Shown in pieces: positions 45,718-58,504 of a stretch of 64,000 bases of DNA. The position numbers were made by a program, and so were the translations under genes. The DNA is taken from the NCBI RefSeq assembly GCF_964656455.1, contig NC_135715.1:79276414-79340413 (forward strand), written 5' to 3'. The notes under the pieces were generated by a model. The model searched no databases, had not been told where the DNA came from, and saw nothing but the letters and a program-made list of their open reading frames with translations. Within the stretch, counting starts at the first letter, position 1. Every line of letters begins with the position of its first letter. This DNA comes from Halichoerus grypus. Its lineage: Eukaryota; Chordata; Mammalia; Carnivora; Phocidae.

Positions 45718-46591
45718 ACATTGATCCTTCTCAAACTGGTCCCAAAAAATTGAAGGGGAGAACACTTCCAAATTCATTCTACAAGGCCAGCATTACTCTG
45801 ATACCAAATCCAGACAAAGACATTACAAGAAAACTACAGGCCAACATTCCTTATGAATATAAATGTAAAACTCCTCAACAAAATAGCAAATCAAAACTGG
45901 GAGCATATTAAAAAGATTATATATCATGGCTATGTGGGATTTATCCCAGAATGCAAGGGTAATTCAACTTAAGAAAATCAAAATAATATACCATATTTAT
46001 AGTCAGAAGGGGGAAAAAAAACACATGATCATCTCAATTGAGGCAAAAAAGATTGTGACAAAACACAACATGCTTTCATGATAAAAATAATAAACTAGCA
46101 AGAGAAGGAAATTTCTGTAACATGATAAAGGCCATATATGGAAAAAAAAAATAGCTAGCATCACAATGGTAAAAGATGGAATGCTTTTCCTCTAAGATTA
46201 GAACAATGAACCAATGCCTACTTTCATCATTTTAATTCACCATATTACAGGAAGTTCTGGCCAGAGCAATTAGGCAAGAAATAAGAGGAATCCAAAGAGA
46301 AAAAGGAAAATAACATTTCTGCAGACATAATTTTTTTTTTCTTTGTTTTTTTTAAGGGGGGATGGTAAATTAAAGACACAAATAAGTGGAAAGACGTCTT
46401 ATGTTTATGGATTGGAAGATTAACATTAAGATGACAATACTATCCCTGAAGCAATCTACAGATCTGATGTAATCCCTATCAAAACCCAAATGTTTTTTGC
46501 AGTGTCATCCCAAAATCCACATGGATCTCAAGGAACAAGAATGATTTCAAAACTTACTATAAAGCTACAGTACATTAAGAGCTTGGTACTG

Positions 46592-46777
46592 GGGTGCCTG
46601 GGTGGCTCAGTCGTAAGTGTCTGCCTTCGTCTCAGGTCATGATCCCAGGGTCCTGGAATTGAGCCCCACAGCCTGCTTCTCCCTCTCCCACTCCCCCTGC
46701 TTGTGTTCCCTCTCTCGCTGTGTCTCTCTCTGTCAAATAAATAAATAAAATCTTAAAAAAAAACAAAAAAAACAACA
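46592..46777 (+). mobile_element. CAN-type SINE with internal deletion
   Basis: Duplication agcttggtactg at 46580-46591 and 46778-46789. The section between GAGCCCCACA and GCCTGCTTCT is missing. Confidence 0.95.
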
Positions 46778-47143
46778 GCTTGGTACTGACATAAAGACAA
46801 ATATATAGACCAATGGCATAAAATAGAGAGCCCAGAAAGAAATCTCCAGATATTTGGTCTAATGATTTGACAAGGATGCCAAGACCATTCAATGATAAAG
46901 TACAGTTATTTTAAAAAGAGAGAGAGAGAGAATAGAACCCTTACCTTACACCATATATAAAAATTAACTCAAAATGGGTCAAATACCTATATTTAAAGAA
47001 CTAAAACTACAGAACTCTTAAAACAGAGGGGAAGCTTCATGACTTTGCATTTGTCAATGATTTCCTGGATACAAGACATTAAAAACATAGGCAGTAAAAG
47101 AAAAACTAAATAAATTGGACATCAAAATTAAAAACTTTTGTGC

Positions 47144-47576
47144 TGAAAGAAGAACACTGACATTCAAGATTACTCTACCCAGCAAAGTTTTCCATCAAGA
47201 CTGAAGGAGACAAGGAATTTTCCAAACGAGCACGTGGGTGGCTCAGTTGGATAAAGCATCTGTCTTCAGCTCAGGTCATGATCCCGGAATCCCCGGATCC
47301 AGCCCCACATCAGGCTCCCTGCTCAGCAGGGAGTCTGCTTCTCCCTCACCCTCTGCTCCTCTCCCTGCTCATGCTCACTCTCTCTACCTCAAATAAATAA
47401 AATCTTTAAAAAAAAAAAAAAAAAAAAGAATTTTCCAAACAAACAAAAGCTGATGGAGTTCATCATCACTAGCCTGACCTTAAAGAATGTTAAAGAGAGT
47501 TCTCAAGCTAAAACTAAGACACTAATTATAACAGGAAAACATATGAAAAATATAAAATTCACTAGTAAAGTGAAAA
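47144..47576 (+). mobile_element. HAL1-like fragment inserted in L1
   Basis: ORF1-end text (attactctacccagcaaag...aaacaaaagctgatggagttcatcatcac...) followed by a short 3' end, with no ORF2. Flanks aaaattaaaaacttttgtgc (47124-47143) and aaaatttagaacttttgtgc (47577-47596) look like a 20-bp target duplication within L1 ORF2. Confidence 0.75.
47228..47427 (+). mobile_element. CAN-type SINE in the HAL1
   Basis: Perfect duplication gaattttccaaac at 47215-47227 and 47428-47440. Confidence 0.96.
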
Positions 47577-48510
47577 AAAATTTAGAACTTTTGTGCAAAA
47601 AACACCACCTAGAGAATAAAAACAAAACACAAATATTTGCAAATCACATATCTGATAAGGGATTTTTATATCCAGAAAATATTAAGAATTCCTATCCCCA
47701 CCCCCAAAGAAAATATACAAATGACCGATAAGCACAAGAAAAGATGCTCAACAGCATTAGTTAGGAAAATACAAATCAAAACCAAAAGATATCATCTCAC
47801 ATCCATAAGGATGGCTACTAACAAAACACAAAAAGTAAGAACTGTTTCTGAGGCGAAATTGGTTGGTTCAAGAAACTTGATCCTTTGTGCACTGATGTTG
47901 GACTAGAAACAGCAGATATAGAAAGCAGTATAGAGGTTACTCAAAAAATTAAAAATTAAATTACCATATGATACAGCAATCCCACTTCTGGGTACATATC
48001 TAAAAGAAATGAAAGCAGCATTTCCAAGAGATATTTGCACATTTACATTCATAGCAGCATTATTCACAAATAGCCAAGAAGTGGCAACCAAAAGTCCATG
48101 GGTAAATGATTAAATAAAATGTGATATACACATACAATGGAATATTATTTGGCCTTAAAAAGAAAGGAAAACCTATTGCATGCTATGACATAGATGAATC
48201 TTGAGGACATTATACTAAGTGAAAAAAGATAAATACTGTATGATCACACTTATATGAAGTATTTAAAGAAGTCAATTCACACAAACATAAAGTATGTGGG
48301 CAGTTACCAGGGGCCGAGGAGAGGAGTAGATGGGGAATTGTTTAATGGGTACACAGTTTCAGTTTTTCATGATGAAAAAGTCTGGGGGATTTGCTGCACA
48401 ACAACGTGAATATACTTAACACTACACTGAGCTATACACTTAAAAATGCTTATCATAGTAAATTTCATGATATGTGTTTTTTACAATTAAAAATTTTTTA
48501 AAAAGGAAAA

Positions 48511-50740
48511 AAACCAAAATGACAACCACTTCACAGCAATTAGGATGGATTTTTTTTTTTTTATAAAGAATAACAAGGTGGGCGGCTGGGTGGCTCAGTC
48601 AGTTAAGCATCTGCCTTCAGCTCAGGTCATGATCCCAGGGTCCTGGGATCGAGCCCCTGCTGAGAGGGAGCCTGCTTCTCAACTCTACCCTTTCCCCCAC
48701 TGCTTATGCTCTGTCAAATAAATAAAATATTTAAAAAAAAACAATAAGAAGGTGAAAATGTACAAAAATTAGAACACTTCTGAAAGAAAAAATTTGCACA
48801 CTTCTGCATTGCTGCTCAGAGCCATGTAAAATGGGGTACAGCCACTGTGGAAAACAGTTTGGGGGTTCCTCAAAAAGTTATACATAAATTTAACACATGA
48901 TCAGTCAATTCCACTTCCTGGAATATACCTAAAAAGAAATGAAAGATGGGACTCATATGAATACCTGTGAACCAATGTTCACACCAGCATTATTTACGAT
49001 GGTCAAAAGGTAGAAACAGCCCAAAAGTCTATCAACAAATTAATGAGACAAGCACGATGTAAATACAATGGATTATTATTCATCCCTAAAAAGTCTGATA
49101 CATGCTACAACATAGAAAACCTTGAAAACATTATGATAAGTGAACTAATTCAGACACAAAAGGGCAAAAATTTTCTGGTTCTACTTATTTGAGGTACCTA
49201 GAATATATGAGACAAAAGGTAGAACAGAAGTCACGAGGAGCTGGGGGGAAGGGGTACTGGGCACCATTGTTTAATACTATACAGACTTTCTGTTTGGATG
49301 ATGAAAAAGTTCTAGAGATAGATAATGGTGATTTTTTAAAAACATTTGTGAATATACTTAATGCCAATGAACTGTACACTTAAAAATAGAATATTTTACA
49401 TTAGTGTATTTTACCAGACATCTATATGGGAGAAAAAATACCAGAAATAAACACAATGATGAACTACGAAGAAAATATTTGCAACACACATCCGGGGGGG
49501 GGAGGGGGTCAAGACAAAGAGGTCTTATAGTCAATAAGATAAACCAACAACCAAACAAAATAAAGGGCAAATAAAAAAAGAACATAGTTCACTAGAAAAG
49601 AAATACAAATGGCTCTTAAATATATGAAATATTTAGAAGAAACGTAAATTTAAATTCTAAAGGGACACCACTTTTTGCTTACACTGACAAAGATCAAAAG
49701 GTTCCTCAAAAAGTTAAAAATAGAACTACCCTACAATCCAGCAATCGCACTAGGTATTTACCCAAATACAAAAATACTAATTCAAAGGCATATGTGTACC
49801 CCAATGTTTACATAGCAACATTATCTGCAATAGCCAAATTATGGAAACAGCCCGTGTCCATCAACTGATGAATGGATAAAGAAGATGTGGTATATATATG
49901 TATGCATGCACACATACACACACTCAGCCATAAAAAGGAATGAAATCTTGCCATTTGCAACAACGTGGATGAAGATAGTGTATTATGCTAAGCGAAATAA
50001 GTCAGAGAAAGAGAAATACCATATGATTTCTCTCATATATGAATTTAAGAAACAAAACAAATGAACAAAGGGAAAGAATAAAAAGAGGCAAACCTAAAAA
50101 AAAAAAATTTTTTAATTTAAAAATTTAAAAAAATAATTAAAAAAAAAAGAGGCAAACCAAGAAACAGACTCTTAACTATAGAGAACTGATGGTTACCAGA
50201 GGGGAGGGATGGGTTAAATAGGTGATGTGAATTAAGGAGTACACTTGTGATAAGCACCAGGAGTTGTATGGTAGTGCTGAGTCACTATATTGTACACCTG
50301 AAACTAATATTACACTGTGTATTAACCAACTAGAATTTAAATAAAAACTTAAGAAAAAAAGGATTAATAATACAGAAAGAGTCTCATACTATAAAGCAGT
50401 GTAAATTGGTACAACTTCTATGGAGGGCAACTCAAAAAAATACTTCTTTAACAAAGCAATTCCACTTCTAGGCATCCTTCCTATAGACATATCATCACGT
50501 TTTGAAGAACAAAACAGGATATTTATTGAAAAGTAAAATGACTGAAACACCTTAAATTTCTCTCAATAGACCACTGATAAACTGAATGATGATGATGACA
50601 CAATGAAATATTTTGCAGTCCTGGAAACAAGGCAGCTCCTAAATGTACTTACATACTAATATGGAATAACCTCTCATATAAATTAAGTGCAAACAAGGTA
50701 CAGAACAATGGATAAACAAACACTATACACACAGAGAGAA
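48511..50740 (+). mobile_element. Pile-up of three or more L1 3' ends
   Basis: The same L1 3' block recurs on the plus strand: near 48840 (gccactgtggaaaacagttt), 49700 (gttcctcaaaaagttaaaaa), and 50400 (gtgtaaattggtacaacttc), with 3'-terminal texts near 49290-49420 and 50270-50340. Divergence differs between copies, so these are separate insertions. Edges approximate. Confidence 0.7.
48581..48742 (+). mobile_element. CAN-type SINE, shortened
   Basis: Head GGCGGCTGGGTGGCTCAG, body shortened; flanks aataacaaggtg and aataagaaggtg. Confidence 0.92.
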
Positions 50741-50803
50741 GCACACACATACATACACACATGCATGCATAGACTATCTCTAGATAAATTTTCACTAAAA
50801 TGG

Positions 50804-50995
50804 GGTGCCTGGGTTGCTCATTCAGTTAATTAAGCGTCTGCCTTTGGCTCAGGTCATGATCCCAGGGTCCTGGGATACAGCCCCACGTCGGGCTCCCTGC
50901 TCATTGGGGAACCTGCTTCTCCCTCTCCCTCTACCTGCCACTCCCCCTGCTTGTGCTCTCTTTCTCTCTGTCAAGTAAATAAATAAAATCTTTAA
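50804..50995 (+). mobile_element. CAN-type SINE
   Basis: Full element; imperfect flanks aaattttcactaaaatg and aaattttctaagaaaatg. Confidence 0.93.
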
Positions 50996-51119
50996 AAAAA
51001 ATTTTCTAAGAAAATGACAACAGTGGTTTGCCTATACGGTAGAGCACTATGTAGATGGGTCAGGGACAGAGGAACATCTTCCTTCTCAGTGTTTATCCTT
51101 TTTACCTTTTAAATTTGGT

Positions 51120-51340
51120 ACCATATCCATACACACTTGGATCTGATTAGGGCTTCAGTGAATTTAGAAATTTGGAAACAAAAAAATTAACATTTTGACA
51201 TTATTGAATCCTTCCCATCCAGACATATGCATACCTTTCCAGTCTATGTCCTATATTATTTTATAACTTTCTTCATAAAAGCCTTGCATATTCATTATAG
51301 TTATTCCTATCTCTTGCAATAGTGAAAAGTATTTTTCCCA
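51120..51340 (-). mobile_element. Old L1 fragment, minus strand
   Basis: Resembles the complement of L1 ORF2 (tgacattattgaatccttcccatccag...ttcataaaagccttgcatattc). Diverged. Confidence 0.5.
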
Positions 51341-51504
51341 TTACATTATAAAATGTTTACATAGCAAAGAAACACAATAAGGTGTAGAAATATACAAAAT
51401 GAAAAAATATACTATATGTACTATGTATACATATATATTTGTAACAAATATAACAGAGAATTGATATCCATACTTTAGAAAGATCACAAACTGACAAAAA
51501 TTTG

Positions 51505-51720
51505 GGGCACCTGGGTAGCTCAGTCAGTTAAGCGTCTGACTCTTGGTTTCGGCTCAGGTCATGTTCTCAGGGTTGTGAGATGAAGCCCTGAGTCCGGCTC
51601 TGTGCTCAGCAGGGGAATCTGCTTGAAATTCTTTCCCTCTTCCTCTCCCGCCCCCTCTGCCACCCGGCCCCACATGAGCTGTCTAAAATCAATAAATTCT
51701 TTTTAAAAAAAAATTAATAA
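51505..51720 (+). mobile_element. CAN-type SINE, older subtype
   Basis: Head GGGCACCTGGGTAGCTCAG, body of the GACTCTTGGTTTC type; flanks acaaaaattt on both sides. Confidence 0.93.
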
Positions 51721-52180
51721 GTACACAAAAATTTAACTATTTGATAATATCCAGTGTTCACAAGAATGTGGAGAAACTAGTGGAAATGCAATCAATATAG
51801 TGGTCCAGCGGAAGACAATCTGACAGTTATCTATTAGAACATATATGCATATACTCTGACTCAGCAATTCCTATTCTCACACCTATTCTCAGAACTTCCC
51901 CCTAGCAAAAACACACATGAACCCAGAGAAACTACTACACATATATTCTGTGTAGCATTATAATAAAACATTGCAAAAAGACTAAACATCCATCAACAGA
52001 ATGTCTAAACTATGTTAAATCTATCACATGAAATATCACACAACAGTTAAAAGAGGTAGATCTTATGTACCAACTCAAAGATATCTAAGGCATACCACTA
52101 AGTGAAAAAAGTTGGGAGAAAGATATGTAGAGTACACATGATTTTAAAATGCACACATGAAATTACTATATAATTCTCAT
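51721..52180 (+). mobile_element. L1 3'-region fragment
   Basis: L1-like text: ccagtgttcacaagaatgtg, gagaaactagtggaaatgc, tgactcagcaattcc, gagaaactactacac. No open frame. Confidence 0.6.
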
Positions 52181-52649
52181 GGGTACATGTTAGTTTGTAC
52201 ACAGAAAAGAATTTGAAGTAATCAACACTAAATTGATAATACTACTACTAATCTCTGAGGAAGTGAGGGAAGGGGCCAGGAAACCAATGACTGATGACTT
52301 AACAGATAGGTAATGCCCTCATGATGCTTACAATCTAGTCACAAAAGTTTCTTTTTAACATATCTTCATCAGATATCTAAAATGATGCTACTCTGGCTTT
52401 AGAAACTGATAAAAATTGTTTCATTAATATACTAAAAATCCATTCAAGGGTTATGATAGAGTCTAAACAAAAATCCCTTTGATCTAATAAACAAATCAAC
52501 TCATTCAGTTTATCTCTAGGGCATAGAATTTCTAGGCATATGGAATAATTTCTTTCCCATAGGACCACAATTTAACTGCAAGGTACTTTCAAGTAACTTT
52601 CACTTTTATTGTGGATCTCATCCATTCCCTTATTTTTAAATATTACCAA

Positions 52650-53304
52650 TACCCTAGTCTCCTTAATTTATCTCAAGCAAGATGTTTCAAAATCCTGAAC
52701 TGCCTATTTCCTGTATCTAGTACTTTTAACTTGCTCTTTCACTCTCATATCCACACATTCTCCATTCTGCCATTTAGGGAAGTTATGTGTCTAGCTACTC
52801 ATACCAGAAACCTTCAGGTCATTCTTAATTTTTTCTTTCTTCACTTACAGCCATGTCATCCCCAAGTCTTATCCTACTTCCAAAATAAATATTGAAACTG
52901 TCCACTTTGATCCATCTCTTCTGATATACCTTTAGCTGTAAAAATTCACCATTTTGCTTCTGGATCACTGACATTACCTACCATATTTCCCAGAATACCC
53001 AAAGATCCTTTAAAAAATTAAATCAGATTATACCAATCACTTCTTACATGGCTTTCCAGTGTACTTAGGAGAAAACCTAAGATTTTCCCCCTGACTTGTA
53101 AGATTCCTGCCAGATTTGATCCCTGCCTACAGCTAGGTTCAATTTCAGCACTATTCTTCACTGCTTTGCTCATGATGCTTCTGCTAAACTAAGTCTTTTA
53201 GTTCGTGGAAAGGTCCAAAACCCTCCTTGTCCCAAGGTGTCTGAAACAATCTCTTCTGAACGTCTTTCCAGTCTCAGTATAAATATCACTCCCTCGTCTT
53301 TTGA
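52650..53304 (+). mobile_element. L2 fragment, left part
   Basis: Diverged text of L2 type (aaatcagattataccaatcacttc...ttacatggctttccagtgt...gacttgtaagattcctgcca...). Continues at 54970 after an L1 insertion. Confidence 0.65.
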
Positions 53305-53339
53305 GGCAAGGGAAACAAAATCAAAAATAAACTAGTAAG

Positions 53340-53455
53340 GGGCACCTGGCTGACTCAGTTGGTAGAGCATACAACTCTTGATCTTGGAGTCGTGAGTTCA
53401 AGCCCCACATTGGGCTTAGGGCTTACTTAAAAAGAAATAAAATAAATTAAATAAA
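53340..53455 (+). mobile_element. Short tRNA-Lys SINE
   Basis: GGCACCTGGCTGACTCAGTTGG head, GAGTTCAAGCCCCACATTGGG, then AAATAAAATAAATTAAAT tail; inside L1 ORF2. Confidence 0.9.
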
Positions 53456-53928
53456 ATGCTGGGACTACAAGAAAATAAAAAGCTTCTGCACAGTGAAGAA
53501 AACCACCAACAAAACTAAAAGGCAACCTTTGGAATGGGAGAAGATATTTACAAATGACGTATCTGATAAAGGGTTAGTATCCAAAATATATAAAGAACTT
53601 TTAAAACTCAACACCCAAAAAAACCAATAATCCAATTAAAAAATGGGCAGAAGACATGAACAGACATTTAAAGACAAACAGATGGCCAACAGACACATGT
53701 AAAGATGCTCAACATCACTTATCATCAGGGAAATGCAAATCAAAACTATAATGAGATATCACTTTACACCTGACAGAATGCCTATCAATAACACAAGAAA
53801 CAACAGGTATTAGTCAGGATGTGGAAAAAGGGGAACCCTCTTGCAGTGTTCATGGGAATGCAAAGCGGTGCAGCCACTCTGGAAAACAGTATGGAGTTTC
53901 CTCAAAAAGTTAAAAATGGAACTACCCT

Positions 53929-54150
53929 GGGGCGCCTGGGTGGCTCAGTAGGTTAAGGGTCTGCCTCTTGGTTTAGGTTCAGGTCATGATCTCAAGATTC
54001 TGCGATCACTCCCCATGTTGAGCTCCTCACTCACCACGGAGTCTCCTAGAGATTATCTCCCTCTTTCTCTCCCTTTGCTCCTCCCCATGCTCGTGCACGC
54101 ATGTGCATGCACTCTCTCTCTGTCTCTCTAAAATAACACCTTTAAGAAAA
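53929..54150 (+). mobile_element. CAN-type SINE
   Basis: Flanked by aatggaactaccct on both sides (to 53928 and to about 54168), inside L1. Confidence 0.96.
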
Positions 54151-54329
54151 AAGAATGGAACTACCCTACGATCCAGCAATCACACTACTACGTATTTACT
54201 CAAAGAATACAAAAATACTAACTCAAAAGCATACATGCACCCCGATGTTTATAGCAACATTATCTATAATAGTCAAATTATGAAAACAGCCCAAGTGTGC
54301 ACTGATTGACAAATGGAGAAAGAAGATAT

Positions 54330-54330
<1 letters not shown>

Positions 54331-54370
<40 letters not shown>
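54331..54370 (+). repeat. (GT)20 microsatellite
   Basis: Twenty uninterrupted GT units within the L1 3' region, a likely length-polymorphic marker. Confidence 0.98.
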
Positions 54371-54372
<2 letters not shown>

Positions 54373-54633
54373 TATTACTCAGCCATAAAAAAGAATGAAA
54401 TCTTGCCATGTGCAAAGACATGGATGGAGCTAGAGAGTATTATGCTAAGCAAAATAAGTCAGTCAAAGAATGACAAATACCATATGATTTCACTCGTATG
54501 TGGAATTTAAGAAACAAAACCAACAAAGGGAAAAAATAAAGAGAGAGGCAAGCCAAAAAACAGACTCTTAACTATAGAGAACAAATTGATGGTTACCAGA
54601 AAGTGGATAGGTTAAATAGGTAAGGGGGTGGGG

Positions 54634-54816
54634 GAGACCTGGGTGGCTCAGTCAGTTAAGCATCTGCTTTGGCTCAGGTCATGATCCCAGGGTGCTGGGA
54701 TGGAGCCCCACATCGAGCTCCCTGCTCAGCAGGGAGCCTGCTTCTCCCCTTCCGGCTCCCCCTGCTTGTGCTCTCTCTCTCTGTCAAATAAATAAAAATA
54801 AAATCTTTAAAAAAAT
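54634..54816 (+). mobile_element. CAN-type SINE
   Basis: Head slightly shortened (GAGACCTGGGTGGCTCAG); flanks aaataggtaa (about 54615 and 54818). Confidence 0.94.
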
Positions 54817-54965
54817 AAAATAGGTAATAGGGATTAAGGAGTGTACTTGCTGTGATGAGCACTGGGTAGTATATGGAAGTGTTGGATCACTGTATTATAT
54901 AGCTGAAACTAATATTGCACTGTATGTTAACTGGAATTTACAATATAAACTTAAAAAAATAAAAA

Positions 54966-55240
54966 TAAATGTCGCTCTCTCAAGAGCCTTCCCCATCAAA
55001 CACTTCATTAACCCATCTCTGGTCTAAATAAATTCTCCCTTATTATACTCGCATCATCACACACATTTCCTCAGCTGCAGTTATCCAGTCTGTAATTTTG
55101 TTTACTTGTAATCTGTATCCCCCATTAGACTGTATGTTCCATGAGGGCAAAGACCTATGTTTATTGTCTATCACTGTATCCTCTGTAGTTAACATAATGC
55201 CTGAATAATTACTGAATGAATATTTTTCTCTAATAAAGGG
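54966..55240 (+). mobile_element. L2 fragment, right part (3' end)
   Basis: L2 3' end hallmarks: GACTGTATGTTCCATGAGGG, CAAAGACC, TAATGCCTGAATAATTACTG, AATGAATATTT. Confidence 0.85.
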
Positions 55241-55986
55241 AGGTAACAAATAACTTCTGTGGGTTCTTCTTTGGTTTTTTGCTGCTACACCCCATCACCT
55301 CCCTACAACTGAATTCTAGCTCTATCTATCCCTCCCTTCCTGTGGTCCAAAAAACAATCATTTTACCCTTGAGCTTCAGTTTACCCATTATAAAACAGGA
55401 AATTAAAATAATGTCCTCAAAAGACGAAACAATAAAAATCTCTGCCCTGTGTCTTTGGTCATGACTTTTTATTACTTCCATTTTTAATCTACATAATTAG
55501 TAACACGGCTTAATCTTAGACCCTAATAAAAGGTTATCATGCCCTATCCCTTTTTAACCCTTAACCAAGAAAGCTAAATAAACCCACACCTCCTTCTCCA
55601 TAGCTGCTTTAAAATCTACAATAAAACAAGTAAACTTCAACCATGTATGTTAATTTGGAAACATGCATTTATTCTTAAAACACTTGGTATTCCAAATCTA
55701 TGATCTAGTATAATGACTGTCTGATACCAAATTTACCCAGTTTTTTAACATGATGGAATAAAGGGCTTTACAAAAAGAATATACTTTGTTTACACAAGTT
55801 CAGAATTCCCATGATTAAGACCCATCTAACCTAATGAAACAATAATACCTGCATCAATAAGCAAATGAGATCACAGAATTCAAAAAGACTTCAGGTACTA
55901 AGAATCTATTTGTCCAATAGAGATTATTACTAAAGAAAAATATATTCCCTCTGTTTTTGAAGACTCAAATCTCATGACAATTTTTT

Positions 55987-56205
55987 TCATGACAAGATTT
56001 TTCATTTATTCATCTGAAAGATAGAGCACAAGAGCACAAATGGGGGGGGGAGGTTTCAGAGGGAGAGGAAAAACCAGACTCCCCACTCAGCAGGGAGCCC
56101 AACACAGGGCTGGAGCCCAACACAGGGCTAGAGCCCAGGTCGCAGGGATCATGAACTGAGATGGAGGCAAGGCTTAACCAACTGAGCCACCCAGGCGCCC
56201 TGAAA
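55987..56205 (-). mobile_element. CAN-type SINE, minus strand, with tandem repeat
   Basis: Duplication ctcatgacaattttt at 55972-55986 and 56206-56220. gagcccaacacagggctg is repeated in tandem near 56095-56130. Confidence 0.95.
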
Positions 56206-56599
56206 CTCATGACAATTTTTACCAGCATCCTCTCCCAGAGATATGTTCTTCAGATGTTCATTGATTGGTCTTAAAATGAAAGGAATACAAAGAGAAATAG
56301 AGTACACCAAAGAAAATCTGTGTTTCCTCCCCTTTGGTAGACCAATTACAGAAAGTAAATAGACAATCCTACCCATCATTTACAATTCAATGTTTTTTTT
56401 TTTCAAACTATCTAGTAAATATGTAAAACTCTGAAGCAAAGGCACAGTCTTATTTCATTTTATACCTTTTATTCAACCCCTTCATGACTTTGAGTTCTAC
56501 TTTTTTGTCTCTGAATTTTATCACATTGCTAATAAAATAATAACTACCGTTTATAAAAGACATACTTGGTAGTATGCTCATCACAACGACCTTAAAATT

Positions 56600-56765
56600 T
56601 ACATTTTAATAGGTATCTTAAATATATTATTATTGTTACTACCCCAATTTGCAGATGAATAAACTATTTTGTGTAAGCAGGCAGCTTCCCTATGTTCTAC
56701 TGTTGCCATTAGGTGCAAAACCAGAGTTTGTGCCCTAAGTGGACATACTTTTCATTATACCACAT
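56600..56765 (+). mobile_element. MIR fragment (diverged)
   Basis: ccccaatttgcagatgaataaac, then aaaaccagagtttgtgccc, in MIR order. Flanks decayed. Confidence 0.6.
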
Positions 56766-58044
56766 TATCCCTCAATCACAAAGAACTGAGACTTATGAAC
56801 TATTCTAATACATCAACCACTAGAATTCAAACGTTAATCAACTGAAGATTTTTGCAACATAAGGATAGGGAAGGAATTACAAGAATGTCAGACTTGTGTA
56901 GAAAATGTCAGTTATTGATAATAATAACATACATGCAAAATATTAGTATGAATAGCAGGGAAAAAATTACAGAAATACACATTTAAAAACGTAAACATCT
57001 CAAATAAAATGGGATTGGGGGAACTTCCATTTTCTATATCACATTTTTTTAGTACTTTAAGATTTTAAGGGCATGTTTTATTTTTATGACCAAAATATTA
57101 AGAACTGTCTTGGTCTGACATGCAAGTAACTACTAATGTCTGTATATTACCTATTATGCTTCATTGTTTACACTCATTCATTTACATGATTATCTCTTCA
57201 AAATCAACACTGAGAACCTATTAAAAATCACATATAACACATTTCCTAATTGATTTCTTCTTTTTAAGGGTTTTAAAGCTTAGTTCCTATTTTGTTTCAC
57301 ATGCCAACAAGAATCTCTCAAATTTTTACAAAGTGAGCAATGTGATCAGACTGGGCTTTATGAAAAATTAATCTGGCTGTAGACTGGAATAAAGAATAGG
57401 ATGAAAGTCGCCTTGTAAATATAACTCCCTATTACTGAACACAATGGACTACAGTCAATGTACAAAACAAAACTAGAAAGACCTGAGTGCCTTGGGACAT
57501 AAGAACTCTTAAAGGTCTCAACATTTGAGCCAAATGAGGGGAAGTAAAGGAGATGGAAGTACAAGACCACATTAAGTTTGCAGTCCCAGAAATCAGAGTT
57601 TCAAGGAATATTAAATTTCAAATGCTAGATAATTAAGACAAAAAAATAAGCACTTAAGGATTTGACAATTAAATCACTAGAAATCTCAAAAATACAAATT
57701 TGGTATAGTGTTGCGAGCACAAATCAGTGAAATTTTCTTTTGAAAAATAAGGGGAAAATGAAGCAGTTAGGAGGTGTGGAAAGATTCTGCAGAGATTCTG
57801 AAGGATAGAGCACTTTAGCATACTTATAGACTAACAAAGGAGCAGGCAGAGAGAAATCAGTGAAGATAAAGAATTCCTCCCCTCTACTATCAAGATGAGC
57901 ATTCAGTGAGTTTATTTTACCAGTGGTGGCAAAAAAATTCATGATGTTTGGTCCATTCAGATTAAGAATCTTAGCAGCTATTAACTTAGCACCTATTGGC
58001 CAGTCATACTCTGTATGATTTTTAATTTTTATCTCATTGCAATC

Positions 58045-58160
58045 ACAGAAAAGCAGGCATTATTATACTCACTTGTCAGATGAGTAAACTAAGGCTCAGA
58101 GGTTAAATAACTTACTAAAGATCACAAACTGGTAAATAAATGGTAGAGCGAAATTGGTTT
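58045..58160 (+). mobile_element. MIR, left part
   Basis: gtcagatgagtaaactaaggctcagaggttaaataacttac... is MIR core, up to ggtagagcg; the right part seems to lie at 58505. Confidence 0.8.
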
Positions 58161-58164
58161 TAAC

Positions 58165-58500
58165 AATTTTAGAGGGGCATAGTTTTCATACAACAAAAAT
58201 TTACTTATTTTAGGGTTCCCTGAGTCAGTTAGGCGAGTATCTCTTGATTTCACTCGGGTCATGATCTCAGGGTCCTGAGATCGAGCCCTGCAACAGGGAG
58301 TCTGCTCGGGATTCTCTCTCTTCCTTTCCCTCTGCCCCTTCCTCCACTAGTGCACTTTCTGTCTCTCTCTCTCTAAAATAAATAAATCTTTAAATTTACT
58401 CATTTTAAGTGAAAAGTTTGACAGTTCTTTGTAAATTTATACACTTATGCAGTTATCATCACAATCTAGTTTAAGAAAACTTTCATCATCCTAAAAGTTC
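58165..58500 (+). mobile_element. L1 3'-end-like piece interrupted by a SINE
   Basis: cagttatcatcacaatctag...aactttcatcatcc is like an old L1 3' region. A SINE sits in its middle, and the piece itself appears to split a MIR. Confidence 0.5.
58214..58392 (+). mobile_element. CAN-type SINE, head shortened
   Basis: Head reads GGTTCCCTGAGTCAGTTAGG; flanks aaatttacttattttag and aaatttactcattttaa. Confidence 0.92.
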
Positions 58501-58504
58501 CCTC

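Larger units (their letters stand above)
41745..48510 (+). mobile_element. Long degraded L1 with SINEs and a HAL1 nested in it
   Basis: Plus-strand order of L1 landmarks: 5'UTR-like (aagatggcagagtgaaag) near 41755; ORF1-like 42440-43300 (up to tctagatagacaaaagcagagggagttcat); ORF2 material 43900-47130, with clear text at 45420-45480 and 45720-46330; 3'UTR-like 47900-48500. Interrupted by SINEs at 42961, 43578, 44541, 45139, 45252, 45503 and 46592, and by a HAL1 at 47144. No ORF survives. It may be more than one insertion. Confidence 0.75.
53305..54965 (+). mobile_element. 5'-truncated L1 inserted in L2
   Basis: Begins within ORF2 (aggcaagggaaacaaaatc), runs through the ORF2 end (aagatgctcaacatcactta) and the 3'UTR to an A-rich tail. 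It splits an L2 element; tcactccctc before and tcgctctctc after look like a decayed target duplication. Three SINEs and a GT microsatellite lie in it. Frame broken. Confidence 0.85.
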
